NCBI RefSeq assembly: GCF_900129455.1
Contig: NZ_FQVU01000001.1
Location: 1 to 64,000 of the forward strand
Direction: 5' to 3'
DNA: 64,000 nt
Origin: Jatrophihabitans endophyticus
GTDB taxonomy: Bacteria > Actinomycetota > Actinomycetes > Mycobacteriales > Jatrophihabitantaceae
Below are positions 57,959 to 64,000 of this stretch, in pieces; within the stretch, counting starts at the first letter, position 1; every line of letters starts with the position of its first letter. The notes beneath the pieces are model-generated. The model searched no databases. It had not been told where the DNA came from and saw only the letters and a program-made list of their open reading frames with translations. The position numbers and the translations under genes are program-made.

Positions 57959-59869
57959 GTGAACTTCTTCGAGCGGCAGCGCGCCGCCCGGGGCACGACC
58001 GTGCGACTCGTGGTGCTGTTCGCGCTCGCGGTGCTGTGCATCGTCGCCGTCGTGGCCGCGGTCGCGTGGTACCTCACCCGTAACGGTCCGGTCGGCACCA
58101 CCGTCACCTGGGTCGCCGTCGCCGCGGCCTTCACGCTGGCCGTGATCGGCGGCGGCACGGCGTCCAAGCTCGTCGCGTTGCGCGGCGGCGGGGCGGTCGT
58201 CGCGCAGTCCGTCGGCGCGGTGGCCGTCGACCCCACGACGCACGATCCGCGGCTGCGCCGGCTCGTCAACGTCGTCGAGGAGATGGCGATCGCGTCCGGC
58301 GTCCCCGCGCCGCGGCTGTTCGTGCTCGAACGCGAGGACGGCATCAACGCCTTCGCCGCCGGTTACGGCACGGGGGACGCCGCGATCACGGTGACCTCGG
58401 GCGCGCTGGACCGCCTCGACCGCGACGAGCTGCAGGGGGTGATCGGTCACGAGTTCAGCCACATCCTCAACGGCGACATGCGCCTGAACGTGCGGCTGCT
58501 CGGGCTGCTCAACGGCATCCTGCTGCTGGGGCTCGTCGGCCTGCGCTTCCTGCAGTTCGGCGGCGGTCGCTCGCGCGACTCCAAGGGCGGCAACCCCATG
58601 CTCGTCGTCGCGCTCGTGCTGCTGGTCCTCGGCTTCGTCGGCCAGTTCTTCGCCGGCCTCATCAAGGCGGGGGTGAGCCGGCAGCGCGAATGGCTGGCCG
58701 ACGCGTCCGCCGTGCAGTTCACGCGACAGACCAGCGGGCTCGCCGGCGCGCTCAAGAAGATCGGCGGGCTGCCGGTCGGCTCGGCGCTGCACGACAGCCA
58801 CAGCGAGCGGCAGGTCGACCACATGCTGTTCGGCCCCGGCTCGCGCAGCACGCTCTACGCGACGCACCCGCCGCTGACCGAACGGATCGCCGCGCTCGAC
58901 CCGAGCTTCCGTCCCGACGAGCTGCGCGAGCTGCAGGAGCGGTTCGCGCAGCGGCCGCCCGACGGGCTCGCCGAGGACGCGGCGGCGGGCCTGACCGAAC
59001 GCGCCGGCCCCGCGCCCGTCGCCAACGCCGAGGTGCGCGCGAGCACGGTGCGCCTCGCTCCGGCCGACGTCACGGCACGGGTGGCCACCGTGACCCCGGA
59101 CGACCTGGCCCGCGGGGCGCGTCTCGACGCCCGGCTGCCCGCCGAGCTGCGTGAGAGCGCCGGCCAACCGGCCACCGCCGTCGCGCTGGTGCTCGCGCTG
59201 CTGCTGGACGCGCGCGACGACGTGCGCGAGGTGCAGCTGCGCACGGTCGACGCGCGGCTCGGGCCGTCGGTCGCCGCCGCCACCGTCCGGCTGAGCGCGG
59301 CCACGACCCGGCTCGACCCGCTGCTCGCCCTGCCGTTGGTCGGGCTCGCGGCACCACAGCTGGCCGCCCGCCCCGCAGCCGAACGCGACGCGGTGCAGGC
59401 GGCCCTGCGCGAGCTCGCCCTCGTCGACGGCCGGGTCACCGTGTTCGAGTACGCGCTGATGCGCGTGGTCGGCGTCCGGCTCGCCGACGCGGCGTCACCC
59501 GCGGCACGGTCGCGGCCCGGCCGCACGACGCTGCGGTCCGGGACCGACGCCGCGCTGACCCTGCTGGCCGTGCTCGCCGCCGTCGGCCACACCGACCCCG
59601 CCGCGGCGCAGCACGCGTTCCACGCCGCGACGACCCTCCTGCTGCCCGCCGCGACGGGCATCGCGTTCGCACCACCGGCCGACCCGTGGCGCGCCCTCGA
59701 CACCGGCTGGGACGTCCTCGACGCGCTCGACCCGCGCCACAAGCAGCTGCTCGTGGAGGCGATGGTCGCGGCGGTCGCCGACGACGGCGTGCTGCGCCCG
59801 GCCGAGGCCGAGCTGCTGCGCGCCGCCTGCGCGGTGCTGCACTGCCCGCTGCCGCCGCTCGTCGCCTAG
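57959..59869 (+). CDS. M48 zinc protease with TerB-like C-terminal region
   Basis: This 636-residue membrane metalloprotease has two anchors (about 15-35 and 42-62) and an M48 domain (about 80-310) with HEFSH (about 162-166) and the third ligand Glu in QREWLADASA. Beyond it lies an extension of some 310 residues ending in LLVEAMVAAVADDGVLRPAEAELLRA (split), a TerB-like tellurite-resistance-type helical module. HtpX-like proteases remove damaged membrane proteins. The extension is about as long as the protease and may regulate it. The GTG at 57959 starts VNFFERQRAARGTT. Partner of LemA. Confidence 0.92.
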   Translation: MNFFERQRAARGTTVRLVVLFALAVLCIVAVVAAVAWYLTRNGPVGTTVTWVAVAAAFTLAVIGGGTASKLVALRGGGAVVAQSVGAVAVDPTTHDPRLRRLVNVVEEMAIASGVPAPRLFVLEREDGINAFAAGYGTGDAAITVTSGALDRLDRDELQGVIGHEFSHILNGDMRLNVRLLGLLNGILLLGLVGLRFLQFGGGRSRDSKGGNPMLVVALVLLVLGFVGQFFAGLIKAGVSRQREWLADASAVQFTRQTSGLAGALKKIGGLPVGSALHDSHSERQVDHMLFGPGSRSTLYATHPPLTERIAALDPSFRPDELRELQERFAQRPPDGLAEDAAAGLTERAGPAPVANAEVRASTVRLAPADVTARVATVTPDDLARGARLDARLPAELRESAGQPATAVALVLALLLDARDDVREVQLRTVDARLGPSVAAATVRLSAATTRLDPLLALPLVGLAAPQLAARPAAERDAVQAALRELALVDGRVTVFEYALMRVVGVRLADAASPAARSRPGRTTLRSGTDAALTLLAVLAAVGHTDPAAAQHAFHAATTLLLPAATGIAFAPPADPWRALDTGWDVLDALDPRHKQLLVEAMVAAVADDGVLRPAEAELLRAACAVLHCPLPPLVA

Positions 59870-59887
59870 CGACCGCCTCGCGGTCGC
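59869..59887. terminator. Bidirectional terminator hairpin
   Basis: GCGACCGC (59869-59876) and GCGGTCGC (59880-59887) form a perfect 8-bp stem with a CTC loop. It starts at the last base of the M48 stop codon, between that gene and the convergent S9 peptidase. A T-run is absent, as usual here. Confidence 0.6.
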
Positions 59888-59908
59888 GACCGGGCCCGCG
59901 GCCGTCCG

Positions 59909-61909
59909 TCAGACCAGGCTCGGCTGCACCCACGGCTCGCCGAGCAGGTGGTGGGCGAGCCACGCCCACACCGTCTCGTACCAGACCCGCGCGTTCCCGG
60001 GCTTGAGGATCCAGTGACCCTCGTCGGGGAAGTACAGGTAGGCCGACTCGACGCCACGGCGCTGCAGGTCCCACCACAACCGCTGCGCCTCGCCGACGGG
60101 GACGCGGTAGTCCTTGTCGCCGTGGATGACGAGCATCGGCGTGTGGATCTCGTCGGCGTACGTGCTCGGCGAGTACTCGGTGTAGCGCTGCGGCTCGGTC
60201 TCGGGCAGGCCCCACTCCAGCGCCCAGTCACCCGGGACGTCGGTGGTGCCCTGGAACTGCGCCATGTTCCACAGGCTCGCGTGGGTGACGATGCACCGGA
60301 ACCGGTCGGTGTGCCCGGCCACCCAGTTCGCCATGTAGCCGCCGTAGGACCCGCCGAGGGCCGCCGTACGGGTCCCGTCGACGTCCTCGCGGGCGACGAC
60401 GTCGTCCACGACGCTCATCAGGTCGGTGTAGGGCGTGCCGCCCCACTGGCCCCAGCCACGGCGTTGCTGGTCCATGCCGTACCCGGTCGACAGCGCCGGG
60501 TCGGGCAGCACCACCGCGTACCCGCGCGCGGCCATCAACCACGGGTTCCAGCGCCACGTCCACCCGTTCCACGACGAGAACGGGCCGCCGTGGACGAACA
60601 GCAGCAGCGGGGCGGGGCGCTGCGCCGACGCACCCTCGGGCAGGACGAGCCACGACCCGATCTCGGCGCCGTCGGCGGCGGTCGTGCTCAGTCGGTGCAG
60701 CGTGCCGGGCACCGTGGCCGCACCGGGAGCGGGCAGGACGGCGGGCGCCGCGTCGGTGGCGGTCGCGTCGTAGCGCACCGGGCGGGGCGGGGTGTCCCAC
60801 GCGTCGCGCAGCGCGAAGACGCTCGCGCCGTCCGGGGTCACCGACACCGCGGTGTGATGACCCGACGCCGTGACGCGCGTGATGGTGCCGCTGCGCACGT
60901 CGAGGCGGAACACCGGCGCGTGCCCCTGTTCGTCGGCGACGAAGAAGACGGTGTCGGCGTCGGCGCCGAAGCGCGGTGCCGAGGGCTGCACGTCGGGGTC
61001 GCCGATCAGCTCGCGGCCGTCGCCGGAGTCGAGGTCGACGAGCCACAGCGAGCGCGTCCACGGTTCGTCGGCGGTGCAGTCGCCGGCCCGCTCGCACACC
61101 ACCCAGCGGCCGTCGCGCGAGACGTCCGGCGACTCGAAGCCGGCCGTCTCGTCCTCGGCCAGCACGCGGTGCTCGCCGGTCGTGGTGTCGATCGCGACGA
61201 GCGCGGCCTTCGGGAAGCCGGGTCGCGTCCGCCGGTACCAGCTCGTGACGACGGTGCGACCGTCGGGCGTGATCGCGAACGCCGCCTCGTCCAGCGCGCG
61301 CCCGGGCTCGGGCGTGAGGTCCAACGGCTCGGTGGCCTCGCCCGACGCCGTCGGACGCCACGCCAGCAACCGGACCTCCTCGGGACCGAGGTCGTGGTCC
61401 CAGTACCGCACCGGCGAGGACGTGTGCAGGATCGCCGAGGTCCCGGACTTGCGCCGCGCCGTGCGCCGCTCGCCGTCCTCGTCCGCCCCGCGGGTGCCGG
61501 GGAGGGCGGACGTCGCGAGCACCATGACGTCGGCGGCCGCCGCGGCGTGCGTCGACGTGACCCCGCCGGGCCGGGTGAGCACGCGCTCGGCCTCACCGGC
61601 GGCAGGCAGCCGCCACAGCGCGGGCGGGTCGTCGTCGGCGTCGTCGGCGGCGGCGGCGCGGCCGGAGACGAACAGGACGTCACCGGCGGCGGTGAACGCG
61701 GGCGCGCTCTCGCCCTTGGCCGAGCGGGTGAGGCGCACGGCGTCGCGCTCGCCCGCCGGGTCGACGTCCCACAGCGCCGTGACGAACGCGTCGCCGTCGT
61801 CGTTCAGCTCGGCGACGGTCGCGACCAACCGAGCACCGTCGGGGGAGAGCGCGAGGCCGGTCACGCGGGCGTGGGCGAGGTACTCGTCGAAGGTCGCGAA
61901 TCCGCTCAT
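59909..61909 (-). CDS. S9 family prolyl-oligopeptidase-like serine peptidase
   Basis: This 666-residue peptidase has a seven-bladed beta-propeller (about 1-400) and an alpha/beta-hydrolase domain (about 410-666). The catalytic triad is Ser near 523 in ALGGSYGGYMANW, Asp near 598 in VIHGDKDYRVP and His near 631 in PDEGHWILKPGN. It resembles bacterial acylaminoacyl or dipeptidyl peptidases that trim short peptides. The ATG at 61909 is 51 bp from the divergent dop start. Its place between arc and dop would suit digestion of peptides leaving the proteasome, but this is inference. Confidence 0.93.
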   Translation of the reverse strand: MSGFATFDEYLAHARVTGLALSPDGARLVATVAELNDDGDAFVTALWDVDPAGERDAVRLTRSAKGESAPAFTAAGDVLFVSGRAAAADDADDDPPALWRLPAAGEAERVLTRPGGVTSTHAAAAADVMVLATSALPGTRGADEDGERRTARRKSGTSAILHTSSPVRYWDHDLGPEEVRLLAWRPTASGEATEPLDLTPEPGRALDEAAFAITPDGRTVVTSWYRRTRPGFPKAALVAIDTTTGEHRVLAEDETAGFESPDVSRDGRWVVCERAGDCTADEPWTRSLWLVDLDSGDGRELIGDPDVQPSAPRFGADADTVFFVADEQGHAPVFRLDVRSGTITRVTASGHHTAVSVTPDGASVFALRDAWDTPPRPVRYDATATDAAPAVLPAPGAATVPGTLHRLSTTAADGAEIGSWLVLPEGASAQRPAPLLLFVHGGPFSSWNGWTWRWNPWLMAARGYAVVLPDPALSTGYGMDQQRRGWGQWGGTPYTDLMSVVDDVVAREDVDGTRTAALGGSYGGYMANWVAGHTDRFRCIVTHASLWNMAQFQGTTDVPGDWALEWGLPETEPQRYTEYSPSTYADEIHTPMLVIHGDKDYRVPVGEAQRLWWDLQRRGVESAYLYFPDEGHWILKPGNARVWYETVWAWLAHHLLGEPWVQPSLV

Positions 61910-61960
61910 ACGACGACCGTATTCCCCCGGGGTGTCGGCGGCAGCCCGTAGCCTGGGGTC

Positions 61961-63490
61961 ATGACGGTACGGCGCGTGATGGGCACCGAGGTCGAGTACG
62001 GCGTCAGCCTGCCGGGGCAGCCCGCCGCGAACGCGATGCTGCTGTCGGCGCAGGTCGTCAACGCCTACGCGAGCCTGCTGCCCGCCGGCCGCGCGCGCCG
62101 CGCGAGCTGGGACTTCGAGGAGGAGTCACCCCTGCGCGACGCCCGCGGGTTCGACCTCGGCGGCGGCAGCGGCACGGTGGCGCAGGAGTTCATCGAGGCC
62201 GAGGAGGACGCCGGCATGGCCAACGTCATCCTCCCCAACGGCGCCCGGCTCTACGTCGACCACGCCCATCCGGAGTACTCGAGCCCCGAGGTCACCAATC
62301 CGCTGGACGCGGTGCGGTGGGACAAGGCCGGCGAGCTCGTCATGCTCGAGGCGGTGCGGCGGCTGCCGACGCTGCCCGGCGTGAACCCCGTCATCAACCT
62401 GTACAAGAACAACACCGACAACAAGGGTGCGTCCTACGGCGCCCACGAGAACTACCTGTGCAGGCGCGAGACGCCGTTCGCCGCGCTCGTGCGGCACCTC
62501 GTCCCGTTCTTCGTGACCCGGCAGGTCATGTGCGGGGCGGGGCGCGTGGGGCGCGGGCAGGACGGCCGTACGTCCGGGTTCCAGATCGCGCAGCGCGCCG
62601 ACTTCTTCGAGGTCGAGGTCGGTCTCGAGACCACGCTCAAGCGTCCGATCGTCAACACCCGCGACGAGCCGCACGCCGACGCCGACCGTTACCGCCGGCT
62701 GCACGTCATCATCGGCGACGCCAACATGTCCGAGATCTCGACACTGCTCAAGGTCGGCACCACCGCCCTGGTGCTCGACATGATCGAGGCCGGCTACCTG
62801 CCCGACGACCTCGCGATCTCGCAGCCGGTGCGCGAGCTGCACGCGGTGTCGCACGACCCGTCGCTGCGACACGCGATCACGCTGGCCGACGGCCGCACGA
62901 TCACCGCGCTCGACCTGCAGGGCGAGTACCTCGACCGGGCCCGCAAGTTCGTCGACGACCGGCAGGGCGACGACGCCGACCCGCAGACCCGCGACGTCCT
63001 CGAACGCTGGGAGTCGGTGCTCGCCCGTCTCGCGACCGACGCGATGCAGCTGGCCCGCGAGCTCGACTGGGTGGCCAAGCTGCGGCTGCTCGAGGGCTAC
63101 CGCGACCGCGACCACCTGGACTGGGACGCGCCGCAGCTGCAGCTCGTCGACCTGCAGTACTCCGACGTGCGTCCCGAGAAGGGGCTCTACCACCGGCTCG
63201 TCGGCCGCGGCGCGTTCGAGACGCTGCTGCCGGCCGGAGCCGCCGCCGCGGCCGTGACCGAGGCGCCCGAGGACACCCGCGCCTACTTCCGGGGCGAGTG
63301 CCTGCGCCGGTACGGACCGTCGGTCGCCGCGGCGTCCTGGGACTCGGTGATCTTCGACGTCGGGCGCGAGTCGCTGGTGCGCGTGCCCATGCTCGAGCCG
63401 CTGCGGGGCACGCGCGCGCACGTCGGCGAGCTGTTCGACCGCTGCGCGACGGCCGGCGACCTCGTCGAGGCGCTGAACGGCGCTCGCTGA
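61961..63490 (+). CDS. dop: Depupylase/Pup deamidase Dop
   Basis: This 509-residue enzyme deamidates the Gln form of Pup and removes Pup from substrates. The glutamine-synthetase-like ATP site opens with [14 protein letters not shown] (about 7-20). The Dop loop lies around 38-65 ([20 protein letters not shown]), distinguishing it from PafA, and the catalytic Asp region reads [14 protein letters not shown] (about 98-111). Downstream motifs are [21 protein letters not shown] (in parts) and [14 protein letters not shown]. In most actinobacteria pup follows within about 100 bp; here a gene on the opposite strand follows instead. Confidence 0.96.
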   Translation: MTVRRVMGTEVEYGVSLPGQPAANAMLLSAQVVNAYASLLPAGRARRASWDFEEESPLRDARGFDLGGGSGTVAQEFIEAEEDAGMANVILPNGARLYVDHAHPEYSSPEVTNPLDAVRWDKAGELVMLEAVRRLPTLPGVNPVINLYKNNTDNKGASYGAHENYLCRRETPFAALVRHLVPFFVTRQVMCGAGRVGRGQDGRTSGFQIAQRADFFEVEVGLETTLKRPIVNTRDEPHADADRYRRLHVIIGDANMSEISTLLKVGTTALVLDMIEAGYLPDDLAISQPVRELHAVSHDPSLRHAITLADGRTITALDLQGEYLDRARKFVDDRQGDDADPQTRDVLERWESVLARLATDAMQLARELDWVAKLRLLEGYRDRDHLDWDAPQLQLVDLQYSDVRPEKGLYHRLVGRGAFETLLPAGAAAAAVTEAPEDTRAYFRGECLRRYGPSVAAASWDSVIFDVGRESLVRVPMLEPLRGTRAHVGELFDRCATAGDLVEALNGAR

Positions 63491-63515
63491 CGGGGCGCCG
63501 ACCGGCGCCGGTCAG
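63487..63515. terminator. Bidirectional terminator hairpin
   Basis: CTGAC (63487-63491) with GTCAG (63511-63515) and the inner GGCGCC with GGCGCC (63494-63499, 63504-63509) form a two-part stem in the gap between the convergent dop and methyltransferase genes, just past the dop stop. Confidence 0.55.
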
Positions 63516-64000
63516 CCGATCCAGGAGGGGTCGATGTGGCCGCGCTTGCGGCCGACGAAGGCGATGTAGTCCAGCGGCTCGCCGGCGACCGACAGCCGGT
63601 GCCGGTAGCGCGTCTGCCGTGCCTCCTCGAGCACTCCCTCGGCCACCATGCGTTCGAGCAGCCGGGCGAAGTCGCTCGGCGAGTCCATGTAGCGGTCGCG
63701 CAGGTTGAACGCGACCCAGCCCTGCTCGCCGATCGCGTTGAACGCGGCCGCGAACGCCGCGGGCGGGATGTCGTCGAAGCCGAGCGCGGCCACGCACGTC
63801 ATGCAGTTCAACCCCGCGTCACGCAGCATCGCGCGCTGGGTGTCGTCCAGCGCGGTGACGTCCTGCGCCAGGTAGTCGCGGTAGACCTCGGGCCGGTCGC
63901 GCAGCGCGGCCTCGCACGCCTCGGGCAGCAGGTCGCAGCCGATGACGACCGCGGCGCCGAGGGCGACGAGCTCCTCGCCCACCATGCCGTTGCCGGCGCC
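63512..64000 (-). CDS. Class I SAM-dependent methyltransferase (truncated at window edge)
   Basis: The 3' part of a methyltransferase gene runs out of the window. The edge codons read GAGNGMVGEEL, the SAM glycine loop, followed by the acidic strand end VVIGCDLLPEACEAA. LDDTQRAMLRDAGLNCMTCVAALGFDDIP, in parts, is typical of this uncharacterised actinobacterial subgroup. About 163 residues are visible; the N terminus is missing. Ends DYIAFVGRKRGHIDPSWIG. It is convergent with dop. Substrate unknown. Confidence 0.85.
   Translation of the reverse strand, partial: GAGNGMVGEELVALGAAVVIGCDLLPEACEAALRDRPEVYRDYLAQDVTALDDTQRAMLRDAGLNCMTCVAALGFDDIPPAAFAAAFNAIGEQGWVAFNLRDRYMDSPSDFARLLERMVAEGVLEEARQTRYRHRLSVAGEPLDYIAFVGRKRGHIDPSWIG

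Overview
The window is chromosomal DNA from a high-GC actinobacterium (Actinomycetota). The gene content points there independently of base composition: mycothiol ligase mshC, the Pup-proteasome genes arc and dop, an ECF sigma factor K with its RskA anti-sigma factor, a ThrE exporter, an F420-type luciferase-like oxidoreductase, a PAC2-family protein and an Eis-type acetyltransferase. The gene order from uppP to metH matches the conserved block of Streptomyces and Mycobacterium. A Frankiales, Jatrophihabitans or Geodermatophilales-like genus would fit, but the sequence alone does not settle this. I see no transposase, prophage, CRISPR array, rRNA or replication origin; this is mostly housekeeping chromosome. 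Many genes start with GTG and many adjacent genes overlap by 4 bp.

Layout. 0.2-5.4 kb: Eis-like acetyltransferase, then a CitA/DcuS-type two-component system divergent from a DctA C4-dicarboxylate carrier. 5.4-7.5 kb: CPBP protease-like protein, DUF4395 protein, double-hotdog thioesterase. 7.8-15.5 kb: a lipid/sigma module. An FAD oxidoreductase and a fused DUF1365-cyclopropane synthase run rightward. An M50 protease, rskA, sigK, fahA and hmgA run leftward, with sigK and rskA translationally coupled behind the homogentisate genes. 15.7-26.1 kb: citrate synthase, small hotdog, sensor-domain and monooxygenase proteins, a Baeyer-Villiger monooxygenase, SRPBCC protein, aldo/keto reductase, DUF3516 helicase and an MHS-family transporter. 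26.3-36.3 kb: ThrE, tRNA-Leu(GAG), M20 peptidase, VOC protein, LigB, a DUF5701 gene with an in-frame TGA, DUF5703, an acetoacetate-decarboxylase-fold protein, a RecD2-like helicase apparently starting at CTG, and an aldo/keto reductase.

36.3-49 kb: F420-type LLM oxidoreductase, uppP, histidine phosphatase, DUF3090, SCO1664-family protein, mshC, PAC2, metH and a membrane EAL protein with a degenerate GGDEF domain. 48.9-49.5 kb is a 590-bp non-coding stretch rich in inverted repeats. 49.5-64 kb: PGPGW membrane protein, STAS protein, HAD phosphatase, signal peptidase I, Rip3-like site-2 protease, TrmI, ferredoxin, arc, then TSUP, LemA, M48 and S9 genes placed between arc and dop, and a truncated methyltransferase at the right edge.

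The most unusual signals are: two intergenic arrays of a TGGCGACYT unit at about 20-bp spacing that flip orientation at a central palindrome (15.5 and 32.7 kb); the hmgA-fahA-sigK-rskA operon; the DUF1365-CFA fusion; the TGA in the DUF5701 gene; the CTG/TGA overlap at the RecD-like gene; the split arc...dop locus; and the structured 49-kb intergenic region.
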